64,000 nt of DNA from Lepidonotus clava (GCA_936440205.1 OW387140.1:27401659-27465658), one strand, 5' to 3'. Shown: positions 10,634 through 22,179, counted from the first letter of the stretch. The notes: generated by a model not told the origin, from the sequence alone. A program made the numbers and translations.

Positions 10634-10885
10634 CCCAGGGTATGGTTGATGTAGACATAGGATATGGAAATGGTATGCAAAATAGAATAGGGTATACAGT
10701 GTATAGAATACCCAGGGTACAGAGTATGCATGGGTGGTATAGAATACCCAGGGTACAGAGGTGGTATATGGGGTATAGAATACCCAGGGTACACAAGGGG
10801 TATAAGGGGTATGTCCAGGGTATGATAGGGTTTTAGGGGAATATCGTACCCAGGGTATGGAGAGACAGTGTACCCAGGGTATGGA
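10634..10885. repeat. Minisatellite with ACCCAGGGTA core (left arm of foldback element)
   Basis: About eight irregular units of roughly 20-40 bases contain ACCCAGGGTA(C/T), itself nearly palindromic, with TATAGAATA in several. The complementary array lies at 11008-11135. Confidence 0.8.
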
Positions 10886-11007
10886 GGGGTAGCAATTTTT
10901 CTAGACCCACTATCTTTGCTAACAATACCCTTGGTCTACTACAAAATATTGAGCCCTATTCCCTAAGGTTTGCTTGCCCTTGTCTGGGTCTCGTTATGCA
11001 GACAAAC

Positions 11008-11135
11008 TCCACACCCCCTCTATACTCTGAGTACACCCCCATAAAACCCCCTCCATACTCTGGGTACACCCCCATAAAAGTAAAACTCCATACCCCCCTA
11101 AAACCCCACCATACCCTAGGTACACTGTCCCTCCA
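11008..11135. repeat. Minisatellite, inverted partner of the 10.7-kb array
   Basis: Units read CTCCATACTCTGGGTACACC and variants, which is the complement of the GGTGTACCCAGAGTATGGAG-type unit. They are followed by ACCCCCATAAAA or CCCCCTA. The sequence folds back onto the left array. Confidence 0.75.
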
Positions 11136-11315
11136 ACCACCTCTCCCTTATGGGTTAGCATCCATATGTAGGATAGCAGCAGATGGGTGATGCTATCCAA
11201 CAAAATATTTTGTTGGATAGCATCTGTATGTAGGATAGTGTCTTTATACTGGTGCTAAGTGACAAATACTTGATTTTGTTGGATAGCATCTGTATGTAGG
11301 ATAGCGTCTTAACAC

Positions 11316-12050
11316 TATGTCTCTGCTGTATTTCTTTGTAACTCATCACAATTACCTAGGCTCTACATCTTATGTCAAATTGCAAAAATGCCCATAATTA
11401 TTGTCATCTTGATTTTGGGGACTAAGATCCATTATAAAATTGAAACGTTAGATACATAGAGTATATAGCCTAAATATGGCTTTGTACATAGGAAATAATT
11501 CTCTATCTTTGTAGATTCGAACAAGCTGGTTTCCTTATAAAGTGGTTATGCTACTCTTACTCTCACCGACGACCTGTAATTGTTTCCATTCTTTATTCTT
11601 GCTCTCACTACGCCAGAGCTATAGGAGGAGAAACTCGATTTACCATGGGAGGGTGGAATGTAAACGAGGCCGATTAAACTTTGCCTGTTGCGTGCATCCA
11701 ACCTACCCACTTTGATCTGTACTTATGTTTACCTGATCACAATTGAATAATAGATTAAAAGACCAACAGTCAGACCAAAGTAACGGCATGACATCCCAAA
11801 GAAAATGTAACTGTAGGGCCAATGATATGTAGGTCAACATGCCTCATTCATATAAGGTCCTCTTATCTGCCCCATCACCACTTCCCTTTAAAGAGATCGG
11901 CGCACGGACTAACAAAGTAGTCCTCACTTACTGATGAGATCCAGAGCGAGGATAGAGATACCTACGCCGAGGTCCATTCACCAAAATCCCCCTAGTGGTA
12001 CACCGGATAACTTTGGAGGTGAACGTTCATGTTTGCTTACGCCTGCCGCA
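11316..12050. other. A+T-rich tract, no gene seen
   Basis: Mixed unique-looking sequence. No motif cluster, frame or repeat that I would defend. Confidence 0.35.
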
Positions 12051-12300
12051 AGGGTCCTTTCCGTTTACTTGATCACAGGGACTATTTTGATGAAATAGCC
12101 TTCCGCCACCGCCGGGAGATGGCAGCAGTGGTGAATGGGAACTGTCCCCAAACGTGGCCAGGGAATCAGCTTAAATATTTGTCGCGCCAAATCAGCCGGA
12201 ATACCTAAATAGGGCTGGATGGCGGGGCTTTTAGCAGAGCTAGGACTCAAAGGCTTACACCTAGGTGCCCGAGAGAACATGGGCAGTGGATACAAGAACA
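12051..12300. promoter_or_regulatory. GC-rich island, candidate cis-regulatory module
   Basis: It is compositionally distinct and contains GCCACCGCCGGGAGATGGCA and TTGTCGCGCCAAAT, the latter resembling an E2F site (TTTSGCGC-like). A 76-codon minus frame spans it but has no family resemblance. Confidence 0.25.
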
Positions 12301-13059
12301 GACTAAAAGCTTCGGACTCCCATTACATAGGCCCTATATGTTATTGGAGTGTATTGTTAGAAATAGTCGCATCTCCTTTTGATGTAGAATTTGTATTTGT
12401 TCTATTAGTCTAGTAGGCCTACAATACACATGCCTATAGTTGCGTAATTGAAATATTTCAATGCATTTTCGTATTTTTCATAAGGTGCATTATTAAGAAA
12501 ATGCGTTGGCATAGGCCATTTGCTTTGAATCTTAATTCCTTTTGGAAACTTCATGCTTATGAGTTGGTGGAAACCTGCAACAAAGTTCACATTCATATAC
12601 TGCTTATACGGGTTTGATAATTTCCTTAGTAGTATACAAAAAGTGGAGTTTACAGGAGGCGTCATTACGACCTACCTAAGTCAAACTGTGCTTTTGGATT
12701 ACACTGTAAATCAAGGGGGATGTGGTCCCCGTGTACATATATATATTGATTTTAAGAAATGAGCACAATGTCTGTTATATGATGTTCCATCTATCATCTA
12801 TAACATCTTTTTGACCAAATCTGCTTATGTCTCGACACCAGTCAGAGTCCATGCATAGCCCTATATTTTGTCGCCTTGTCGAAAGTATATCTAAGGACCA
12901 CTTCCGTTGCCATATCGGTTTATCAGACTTGTCCCATAAACGTTGGTTGATACATAGCCTATATTCTAGAACTGGCTGAATTACTTGCGTACTTATGGAC
13001 GATTCTCGGCGTGTTAGTTTATTTGCCATTGTATTGATATCCGTGTATTTAGGTTTGAC

Positions 13060-13270
13060 TTCAGCGAGTATCAATCTTGAGATTAATAACAACTGGCTCT
13101 TATTGATTCTGATTAGCGGAGTCAGTGTCACGTGATATTGAGACCGGAAGGAGGCTGTCATGAGATCGTTAAAGCCGAATCGACACGGGTCCGACACGGA
13201 GTCTCCGGTGCGTTTTGATACGTGTTAATTGAGGATTTAATGATCACAGATCCCTGTGATTGCCTATTCG
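13060..13270. promoter_or_regulatory. Mixed-composition patch with ETS and CACGTG motifs
   Basis: GTCACGTGAT (about 13127-13136) and ACCGGAAGGAG (about 13142) lie together with several CGACACGG/GACACGG repeats at 13180-13200. This could be a weak promoter or enhancer. Confidence 0.2.
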
Positions 13271-13619
13271 TCATCCGGAGCCTCAGTCACGCCACTATAA
13301 AGGGACAATGTTATTTTGTCAGATTTACAGTGACACAAGAACATCTCCAGCCATTCAAGACTTTGGTTTAACCCATTTTATTTTGTAGTTTTTATGATCT
13401 AAGCAAAAACTATTTTTAGTTAGTGAGAAGGTTATTGTGACCCCTACAAAGAAAATAGCATGGGAGAAAAAATGTAGGCCTATATAAAGGGATGCAGGAC
13501 AAATAGGATAAAGTGGGGGATGATATTTAATTTGTTTTAAACATCTCAATTTTAAACCTCGAAAATTTATCCTATGGGGAATTCACTTGTAGAAAAAAAA
13601 AGTGAATAAAGAATCCACG

Positions 13620-13745
13620 AAATTTTGTGTCTGACACTTCTGTTTCGGAAGTGATGGTATTGAACCGAATCACGCATGTGCAGGGAAGGCCGTGCCGGCG
13701 CATGCGCTATGAAGCCCAGTTCCCCTAACAAACTGAAGAAGTGTC
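13620..13745. promoter_or_regulatory. Candidate NRF1-type site in a GC-rich patch
   Basis: GGCGCATGCGCT at about 13694-13705 matches the palindromic NRF1 consensus (YGCGCATGCGCR) at most positions. CACGCATGTGCA just before it is a degenerate second copy. NRF1 sites are typical of CpG promoters; no TATA or exon is visible nearby. Confidence 0.35.
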
Positions 13746-13997
13746 CATCGACTTTGGTGGGGATGAGAGGCTGCACAAGTGACGTGGTGGGAGTCACTCT
13801 CTGAGAACTTTAGTTATACCTGAATTCTTATCTATTCTCCCTTGGTATTCAGCGAAGGGAGTTTACTGATAAAAGTGACATGGATGCTCTATTATGTTGA
13901 CTATTAGGCCCCCTATAGTGTAAACTATTAGATAGGCTTAGTCTTGATTCAGTCAGAGACTGTCTATAATTTTTGTCAATAGCTTGCTTTAAGCAGA

Positions 13998-14135
13998 GGA
14001 ATCTGTGAACAGAAAATCCTGTTTTAATCACACGTTTTTGATTCCAATACGTGATCAACACATCAGGTTGGACACCTTATGTTTTTGAACACGTGTTTTG
14101 TTGTGTTGAACAGGATTTCCGGTCCACAGAAAGAC
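13998..14135. repeat. Diverged inverted repeat (foldback) of about 65-bp arms
   Basis: The left arm contains CTGTGAACAGAAAATCCTGT and the complement of the right arm contains CTGTGGACCGGAAATCCTGT. Both continue through a CAC...ACG block. The similarity is imperfect, so this is an old palindrome or a decayed transposon. Confidence 0.4.
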
Positions 14136-14409
14136 GTTTAAAACATTAAATCGAACCTGTGTTGAACACACACAATTTTTTGCAAAGCAATGTTATACAA
14201 AGGAAATCGGGTGCATGTGAACTAAAATGTTCATTCCAAATTTACATGTTTGTTTCATTTAACTGGAGTTAAAGGTACGGCCCGTTTAATGTGATCTTAG
14301 TCAGTTCTTGTGTATCATTTTTAAATTCAAGTGCCCCCTTCCCGGCCCCTCCCTCAAGACCAACCTTGGGGATGGTGGGTGGGCTCGAGTGTTGAGGGGT
14401 CATTTTTCT

Positions 14410-14770
14410 CTATAGATCTTGTCAGTATGCGACGGACATCCCACCTCCTCCTATACACTCTCGCACGGAGACTGCGCCAAAATTAGCCGGGATGGCACGG
14501 ATGCCAGGAGATTGTATGCGTGTGTTTGGGAAAGGGGGAAAGGGGGATGGAAGAGATAACAAGCGGCCGACCAAGGCCACAATGCAGGCTGGGCCTGGCA
14601 GGCGCTGTGTTCCCACGGTCAGCGAATTAAGCCGGCCTTCGCCTTGTTGACGTATCCGCGATTGGTTTTCCCGCGCTTTTGGAGGGCGGCGAGCAGACGA
14701 CAACCAAAATCAGAGCCGGCCCCGGCGAAATTGAAATTGAACGTTAACGACAGGGGAGGAGGCAGGATTC
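14410..14770. promoter_or_regulatory. GC-rich island (about 350 bp), candidate regulatory module
   Basis: Contains AACCAATCGCGG on the minus strand (CCAAT box), ATTAGCCGGGATGGC, and a C/T tract on the minus strand. A 93-codon minus frame (14422-14703) is Arg/Pro-rich, with no recognisable domain; such frames are expected in GC-rich DNA because stop codons are rare there. Confidence 0.3.
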
Positions 14771-15139
14771 ATCCCGTGGTAGATAGGCTAATTGGATGAA
14801 AAAGCCGGCAACACCTATAGGATGTACGTGGGGGCGGTTCGCTTAGACGGATTCTGAAATTGATTGAAGGAAAACCCCATCACATATAGCCCATGCAAGT
14901 AAATCAGAGAGGCCTAGCCCAGCTCTGCGGTTGCTGTCGATAATGCGATTTTTCTCTTTCTCCATTTCGATTACTTTCCAAAAACAAGACCAACAGGCTT
15001 GCAGCCTGTAGGGTTTGGGATGAGGCAAGGTTTGGCGTTCGGCTCTACCTCAGTATATAAAATGTGATTGCTTGCGACGATTGGAAGATAAGTACACGTG
15101 TCATTAATTAGGGACACCCCTGGGTGATGAGAAGTCTCG

Positions 15140-15375
15140 GCAGTAGCCATCAAGATGCACCGATTGATTTAGGGCGCCCGGGTCTGCCGCGCCGCCAGTT
15201 CCAGCCTTGCGGATCGCCAACCTTGCAATAAAAAATCAATGGGAAATGGCGGGTCGGCTTCATAGTCCTATGTTCGCATGGCCGAGGCGATTGGCACCGC
15301 GGTCAAGGGAAGCCTCCCACGGTTGGCCAGGCCATATTTTTTCCGAGGATGCTTTTTCTTAAAGGCCAACCACAA
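15140..15375. promoter_or_regulatory. GC-rich island with a posterior-Hox/PBX-like site
   Basis: Within a GC-rich patch lies GCAATAAAAAATCAAT (15225-15240). It joins CAATAAAA, preferred by posterior Hox and Cdx proteins, to ATCAAT, a PBC half site. GATTGATTTAGG at 15163 is a second TGATTGAT-like core. Suggestive of a developmental enhancer, nothing more. Confidence 0.3.
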
Positions 15376-16975
15376 GCTTCTTTGGGTATAAGCTATAGGT
15401 GTCGGGGTGTTTTACTGTAACCTTATAGGTACAATGTGATTGAATCGCCAAAGTTGTTTGGAAAAACTGTAAATGTACATCAACTGGTAAATGTTGTCAA
15501 TTGTTCATTTCCCATCATCAGTGACATTTACACGAGTTATTTGCATGACGGAATAGCATCTGAAAAGAGAATAACCACGAATAACCTCTTTGCCACCAGA
15601 ACGCGGTGGCGTTATTCATGAAGTTACAAGCGCCGTATAGACCAACGTTAATTAGGCAATTATGATCTCGACTGGGCCATGTGACCTCTGATACTATTGA
15701 ATACGATTATGGTGCTTATATGTCCATACTCAACCGCCTTCTTGTGTGAAACAATGTATGGGGCATTCCATTAGGTACGTACGCATCAAAGAGGGAGGGG
15801 ATTGGAAACTTTTCAAAATGTGCACGTATACGTTATGGTACAAATTCATTGGGTACTTTAGCCCAAAGGGTGGGGGCTAGCCCAAGGGGGTCTGAGAATT
15901 TTGAAAATGTGCATAGGCCTAAGCACTTAAAAGGAGGCAAAAGCAATATTGGGTCAAAATTCAGCAACATGTATTAACCATTGACATGCATTCTAAAACC
16001 GTAACTGAGGCACATGATACGATATAGATTGTGAAAGCAGGCTTTAACTTCACCAAAACACAATAAAACATTGTCTCTGGTCAATTTTGGTGACCGACCA
16101 AAATTGGTTTGTTTACAAGCATTGTTGTCTAGAGGCAGAATGGACAGGAGTTTTATTGAATTCAAGTTAAATTCAATTAAGTTTTCATGGTCTAAAGTGT
16201 ATCAGTAGCTAAGGTTAGGCTCATAGAATGTATTTCTATAGTTATCTAAGTTTGCAAAATTTTGTTCCATTTTAGCAAAACATTGCTTTTGGCTCCCTTT
16301 AATGGAAGGCCCCTATCGTGAAGCCTTCGCTCATAGACAACAATGCTGTCTTTCAGGTTAGGTATGAAAAAAGGTTGATTTGAGTGTAGGTTACAGAAAG
16401 TTGATTACAGGTATAATCGTGTTTAATAACAGTGTAAATCAAGATTAAAAGTTGATGGGTGAGTTTATAACATCTGTAACCAAGTACCTTTCAAGATATA
16501 GGAAGACAAATCAACGTATAACGTATGTGTGTACATAGGCCTAATTATTATGATATTGGATGACATTTACAACCAATTGTTTTTCACAAAATATCATAAA
16601 ATGGCAAATACAAAGATGTTGTTATGCCACTTCCTTTAAGGGGGAATTCGTCAATATTAGTTATTTCCTTTCGATGCAGCATTACAATTCCTCTGAGCAA
16701 CTCAATGATTCTTCAAGGGAATTCAGTATGAAACTTAGGGTATAGAACTTCCATCTGATTTTAGACTTAGTTGTCTAGAAGAAGAAGAAGGCTTTTCGAC
16801 TGGATTTGTTTTCCCATTTCTTAAGGGACTGTCTTGATGGTTATCATTATGACACCACTGTTCTCTACGTTTTCATCTGTTTGCTATTATAAAGGTTACA
16901 AATTAACATCCCCTTTCAGAAGACAAAATGATTTACCTGAGACTGACAGGTCTCCTCCTAAGAAGATCAAATCAT
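15376..16975. other. A+T-rich tract
   Basis: Two TAGGCCTA palindromes (about 15914 and 16536). A short GAA run lies at about 16779. No gene, RNA or transposon end was recognised. Confidence 0.4.
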
Positions 16976-17300
16976 ACATCTGTTCCCGCGGGATCTCGCC
17001 CAGCTAAACCATCTTTAAATAGGCCCTTTGTGTCCCCCTTTATGATTGGCTATTGACTCGGCCCATAAAACAGGGGCCCCCCATTGGTCCAGGAATAATG
17101 GCCTCTTTACGCCTGTCTTGAGGGCTAAGCTGTCCGCCTCCCGGTAAATAGTTCCATGTGGTGACTGTTTAGGGGTTGGTCAAGAACTACTTTCTCAATC
17201 AAACGCCCCTTAATATGGTTAGTGTGTGACGCGATGCTCGGAAATATGCCTGCTATGAGACTGGGGACTTGGCTGGCATAGGTCTGCCTCCTTACCTGAA
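16976..17300. promoter_or_regulatory. GC-richer island with CCATAAA and CCATTGGTCC
   Basis: Holds GGCCCATAAAACAGGGGCCC (posterior-Hox-like core), CCCATTGGTCC (inverted CCAAT) and TAAATAGTTCCATG. It is flanked by A+T-rich DNA. Confidence 0.25.
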
Positions 17301-17663
17301 AAGGCCGTTGCTAAAAATATACCTAGCCTTTGGCATTTTAGTCTCTCAGGGCCCTCCTCAATATACCAGACTGGTAGGTTTAAGCCAAAAGCAATCTTCT
17401 TTTAGAGTTTATATGTTAGTATCATATACATGTATATTGTAGATTGCATGTGACACATTTTCTTGGGCAACTTGTGACGTAACAGTGACGTTCTATGGCT
17501 TTATGCTAATTTTCTGTGCTGTCATTTCCTTGGCCTAGAAACTTTCAGCAGAACTTAAATATAGATGGTGCCTCTTTGTGTTTCTCTTTGATGCATTCGG
17601 ATGTGTGTACGATTTCAATTGTCACAGGCATCCATTTGGATATTGTCAATGGAAGGTTTGTTG

Positions 17664-18142
17664 TAATAATAATTGTTGTATAATCATTATGGGAAGTGAC
17701 TCAAGATACTCAAATTTTGTAGACATGAAAAGTAACTTGAAATGTGAAATAACCTGAAAGTACGAAAAAGTCGAGTTGTAACACAAAACTCGAGGTTTAA
17801 GCCTGGTTTATACAGTCCGATAGCTACCCTTACGAGAATGATTACGATTGTAACTTGAGAGGAGAAGGACAGAATTTCAGAAAATATAATGTAAACCCTA
17901 GATAAAACATAAACTGTTTGAAATATAGTCGGGACTATCATAAGGCTGTCGGGACCCTTAGGACAACTGTCAGGACTTTCGTAAGGCTTAGGATATCCAT
18001 TATCATGACGATTCTGACGGCCTTCACTTGTAGTCCATAAAAGGTAGACAATTTGTCCGAAAATAAGCCAGTGTCCTTCAAGTTGCTCAACTGTAAACAT
18101 TTAATCCATTGTCGTCTTATGCTTATGAAGTAGACCATTATG
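17664..18142 (+). mobile_element. Dispersed repeat family C, copy 1, with an extra internal block
   Basis: It matches 51006-51319 in the same orientation. The shared left part runs from TAATAATTGT through AAGTGACTCAAGATACT, AAGTAACT and GTAACACAAAAC. The shared right part runs from CCAGTGTCCTTCAA to GAAGTAGACCATTATG. Between them this copy has about 225 bases not found in the other, starting GCCTGGTTTATACAGTCCGA and containing three imperfect GTCGGGAC/GTCAGGAC units, probably a nested insertion. The 137-codon minus frame over it is chance. Confidence 0.6.
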
Positions 18143-18589
18143 TTGATCGTGGATACTTGAGGAACATAATGTAAAGTGGTGCTAAAAGTGGCCAGACTCT
18201 TTCTTTATTCTAATTCATTTCATAGATCCACTCATGTTCCAGGATAATCTATTGCTCGAGGCTATTGAAATTGAATACAATAAGATAGGAAAGTGTGATA
18301 GGGCTGAGCATGGGAATGAGCTCAAACATCACGCGTTTTTGGTTAAAATTATGTCAGAATAATGTATTACAGGATCATAGACTCATAAAGAAATAATGAA
18401 GACTAAAAATACATTGGCCCCTACATGTCCATGCATATAATCGAATGAGTAGGGTTATAACGCAAGGTTATAAAGTTCTATCTTTACTGAGAAAAGCAAA
18501 GGTAGGGAGAGTAAGGCAATAAAAGCTTAAGAGAACACAAAGCTTAACATAGTCTACCTTCTTAGATTAACCCCTCTTCTCCCTATCCC

Positions 18590-19110
18590 CACTACCCACC
18601 CCCTGCTTACATTGATCTGTCCCATTATTCCATGACTTGCCTCGGACACTGGAGGAAATCCACGACGCTGGCCAAGGGGCCTTAGCCCAGAGAGGGCCAT
18701 AAAGGACCCATCGGCCATGGATTTATCACCCAAGAAAGACTCGCCCTCTTCTGAACTCAATGACATTTGCCGAGCTGCCCTCTTGGCGTGACTTCTCACA
18801 AACGACCACTGGTGCTATCTGGCGGTAGTATCAGGCGGTGAGCGCTTCCGACCCGCCGCGCTGAAATATTAGGTGTAAATAAAGGCGGCATTTGTGTATC
18901 GATTAAAGGGTGGGGCAATCTGGTGGCAAGGCTATGGGGCATTGTGGCGGCCATGATACATGCCCTCTGCCACCCACCACTCTGACATAGACGCCTCTCT
19001 GTGCCACCCGCGCCTGTGCAGTGAAGCGCGGTCGTCCCGATAGAGCCCTCATGGATCGTAGCCGAAAGGAAGACTATGCACCGAGAGACGAAGTGGCTTC
19101 ACTTAAAAGA
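18590..19110. promoter_or_regulatory. Long GC-rich island (about 500 bp), candidate regulatory module
   Basis: Contains GGCCATAAAGGACCC (18697-18711), a CTCF-like GGTGCTATCTGGCGG on the minus orientation (18811-18825), GGTGTAAATAAAGG (Fox/Hox-like), TATCGATTAAAGG and GTGGCGGCCATGATA (YY1-like). An 81-codon minus frame (18554-18799) has no known domain. The density of distinct motifs makes it one of the stronger enhancer candidates here. Confidence 0.35.
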
Positions 19111-19719
19111 TGGAAGGGACTTAAATGGGCACTGACCTGATTTGTCTGAAGTATATGCTAAGGTCTGGTAGGAGCTGCCTTTAGCCTAAAGATGCTGATG
19201 CTGCTCAGACTTTATCTGTTAAAACTAGTGTTATAAACATGATTGTACTGTATATATAGGCATATATAGTCTCATTGACAATAGTTATCAGAACCAATAT
19301 ACAAATAACACCATTTTGTGTTTTTACCTTCACAGAAAAGAAATCCTTAATTTTTATGATATCAATTAAAAAGATGTTTGTCGAGCTTGCTCGACAAACA
19401 GTCCCAGGACATGAGTTAATAGGGTCTAGTCCAAGAGGCAGAGGTGCGCGCGCACATACGATAGGCCTATGTAGAGCAATCTATCCCATTTCCCGATGGA
19501 ATATGATCCCGACATAGAGACAGTTAATAGTCCAAAGACCTATTAATATTATAAGACAATGCGCACATTATAGTTACTTTTTCGGGGAAACTGCGAGCGG
19601 TGCACTCAATCCACCAGAGGTTTTTTGATAATGTCAACGAAGATAGCACACCTTTCTACCCGCAAACTTAGGAACAAAACGTATGAACAGAGAAGTGCAT
19701 GGAGGTCGCCCTGCGTGTA

Positions 19720-20015
19720 TAAAATCAGTTGAAGGAGGGCGTGGGAGAGTCGACAGGTGTCACCCCTGCCGTCCAGACCCCCTCCTGTCACGTCCATCGG
19801 AATCCCGGCATGTCTGTCTGACATCTAGCGGGCTCTCGGCGAGATACTACTTCCGGCGGAAGTATTCTGATCCCACTGCGTCCTATCGATGGTCAATAGT
19901 CAGCAGCCGGGATGTCGGCGTCCTGGCGGGGGCTGGGGCGGGTCGGGGGTTTATAAGTCTGAGAGGGTCAGGCTGACGGATAAAAGCAGGAAGCTTCTTG
20001 AGTATGCAAAGGTAG
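19720..20015. promoter_or_regulatory. GC-rich island with T-box, SMAD and ETS-like motifs
   Basis: AGGTGTCACCCCTG (T-box/E-box-like, about 19755), CATGTCTGTCTGACATC (about 19808, overlapping SMAD boxes in near-palindromic form), ACTTCCGGCGGAAGT (19849-19863, a perfect 15-base inverted pair of ETS cores) and a G-rich run at 19925-19950. Two overlapping plus-strand frames are probably chance. Confidence 0.35.
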
Positions 20016-20172
20016 AGGACAGTGAAAGAGTAGGGACAGTTATTTTGTCCCTTTTCTCTAATCCGTTGTATTGAAATTTGCTAAAATTGGTCTCCTAATA
20101 GTTATCATGATAACCTTTTGATATACTTCAATCAAGCACGATCTTAGTTTTCCATACTACATATATTCTATA

Positions 20173-20535
20173 CCCAGCCAAGCTGCGACGTAACAGAAAA
20201 GTTCTGCAACCATACTTTTTTAGTCAGTCTGTTACTTACTAAGATGGCACGTAACAATTATGTTATTGATGGTGAGGTTTCAACTTCACCAAATCAGAAC
20301 AGTATTACGTTATTTTTTGGTGAGATTAAGACGAAACCAAAACAGAACATTATAAGAACGTCCTGATTAGGTTGAAGAATGTAACCAGAACGTTTTAATA
20401 AATTCGCAGTGCCACATCACGACAGTACATTGCAGCAACGTTATTGGAAGCCATCAAAATAACGTAAAAAGAACCAGTACACAACCAAACAGAACGTTGC
20501 TGCAACGTTATAATAGCGTCACATGCTTGCCTGGG
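20173..20535. mobile_element. MITE-like element, family B, copy 1 (about 363 bp, TA flanks)
   Basis: Ends are CCCAGCCAAGC (left) and GCTTGCCTGGG (right), imperfect inverted repeats, each bordered by TA, the likely target duplication. The interior has many AACGTTNTAA / AACGTTATTG-like units and no coding capacity. A second copy lies inverted at 27847-28190, sharing GTTACTT, TTCTGCAA/ACATCTTG-type end blocks, GGTT(C/G)A...AACCT and the CAGGCAAGCATGTGACG terminus. Confidence 0.65.
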
Positions 20536-21025
20536 TAACTATTAGTTTTGTTACTGCCCTTCTTTAACTAACCGCCCACAACACAATCAACTGGGAAATT
20601 ATCTAAGCGGATTTCCTCTTGGTAAGACAAGCACGTTAGAGATTCATTCCAGGAGCAAGTCGAAGACGACGTAATAAGTATAAATTATACATGGGCCACT
20701 ACCTACGAGCGAGATGTTGCCAAATAGCTGACATATACTTCTGTGTCATTATTATTCCCGACAAACTGTTTGAAAAGTTCTCTGGTGACAGTCTTCACTT
20801 TTTCCGATGATAAGAAAGTCTCGATGCAAACGCAGCCCGAAACAGCCAATGCATATGTATATCCACTATTACTATTCTAATTTAAGACAAAACCAAAGTA
20901 AAGGCCAATGCACGAAGTTAGACCTGTAAGTACTGATTCTTAGAGTAGAATATCCACCTCAACTGATGAATTTGCCACTACTTTTGATATTAATCAATTG
21001 CAAAATAAAATAGAGGTAGCAGTTT
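20536..21025. other. A+T-rich tract, no gene seen
   Basis: Unique-looking sequence between family B copy 1 and the next CpG island. Confidence 0.35.
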
Positions 21026-21029
21026 CTGA

Positions 21030-21290
21030 TCACAGCTGTCGAAGTGAAGTGGGGGGTGAGGTGACTTCTGAAGTGGCGACCCCTAGGGGGTGCAGTGAGA
21101 ACAAAGTCCTGCCGCCCGGTCACGTGACCCTGGGGACGGACGCTGGTGCCCTCTGCAGACCGGAAGTTGGGAGGGATGTTGGCAATACTGTTGATGGCGA
21201 CGCAGAACGTGAACGCGGCCCGACACGAACGGCCACTTCCGGTATACAGAACGCTATGGCGCGCCGTCTCTGTCAACCAATGTCGTATAT
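21030..21290. promoter_or_regulatory. CpG island with USF/TFE E-box and two ETS sites, candidate promoter
   Basis: GGTCACGTGACC (21118-21129) is a perfect 12-bp palindromic E-box of the USF/MITF/TFE type. CCGGAAGT (21160-21167) and ACTTCCGG (21235-21242) are ETS cores in opposite orientation. CpG density is high through 21100-21270. Frames on both strands (105-108 codons) overlap and have no recognisable domain. There is no TATA box; a dispersed CpG promoter is possible. Confidence 0.4.
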
Positions 21291-21609
21291 TTGCCTATGT
21301 CAAGCGTTTTTCCACCTGGTTTGAGGTTGTTTCTTGGTAGACATTTTCTGACATCAAAAATACGAAAAAGGTCTGTTCTGTGCATAATATATATTTTTTA
21401 CCTGTGCCCAGCTTATAGATGTTGTCAGAATAGGTGTGATAGATGTCTAGGCTAGTTGTTCTGATTGACTGAAAGGAACCCCACATAGTGACATACTTTG
21501 ACAGGTAACTGCCGCCCACCAATGAAGGTATACAGATCCGGGGAATAGAGATAATTGATACACAAATCTCAAGTTTCATTTCAAACAATTCGGGATATTT
21601 GACCTATAC

Positions 21610-21920
21610 TCTTGATTCCCATCTCACAGGCCGTTGTCGTTCCACCCAGCTCGGCCTGTTCTAGTGTCCGCCCTTTGCAGCCCTTTGCCGCCCTTCGTCG
21701 CCCATCGATCGGCGTTCCGTGTGGGTGCACGGTGCGTGGCGGAGAGGCCATATTCATCATAATCAGGGCGACTCGGCCGCTCGTCTGGTGACGGCCGGCC
21801 CGAGCAGCTCACGGGGGCCGTGAGTTGCTCGGACCTAAGGTTGACCCGTCTTCAGCAGGGGAGAATACTCTGGTCAGATCAACCATGCATGGCCGGAGCA
21901 CCATTGGCAGATTTAGAGTC
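21610..21920. promoter_or_regulatory. CpG-rich island, candidate regulatory module or exon
   Basis: High CpG with repeated GCCCTTTGC/GCCCTTCGTCGCCC blocks at 21675-21705 and GGCCGGCCCGAGC near 21793. A 62-codon minus frame (Arg/Asp-rich) and a 64-codon plus frame overlap it; neither is recognisable. Confidence 0.25.
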
Positions 21921-22179
21921 GGCGCGCAGATCACTTTTTTTGTGTGTTTTTCACTGTTAAATTCTTCCCAAGCCCTAATAAGGAAAGTTGTTATCCCAAA
22001 AATGTGCCCCCCTGTTTAAGAACCCTAAATCTGAAACTCTTCCCATCTAACCTATTCGATGGGATGAGCTCCAAACATATAAGGGAATGTGTGGGTCCAA
22101 GCCAAGCTACTATACCAATATTGCACCCTTCTAATTTTGCTTTAATAGCAAACCTTTAATATTGACCCAGTTCCCCACT

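Larger units (their letters stand above)
10342..11315. mobile_element. Foldback-type DNA element (974 bp) with inverted minisatellites
   Basis: The ends are inverted copies. The left starts GTGTTAAGACGCTATCCTAC and continues to CCAACAAAAT, about 42 bases that match the complement of the right end ending at 11315. Inside, the blocks GGATAGCATC, TTTTGTTGG and GCTAAGTGACAAA recur in both orientations on both arms. A minisatellite with ACCCAGGGTA cores occupies the left centre (about 10634-10885), and a complementary one the right centre (about 11008-11135). Flanks read TAT on both sides, a possible 3-bp target duplication. It is non-coding; the peptide-repeat frames at 10596-10836 come from the minisatellite. 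Confidence 0.8.

Noticed and set aside
10596-10836. Tyr/Pro-rich repeat peptides on both strands
   Set aside because: By-products of the ACCCAGGGTA minisatellite in the foldback element.
17687-18100. 137-codon minus-strand frame
   Set aside because: Lies wholly inside dispersed repeat family C and is not kept open in the other copy.
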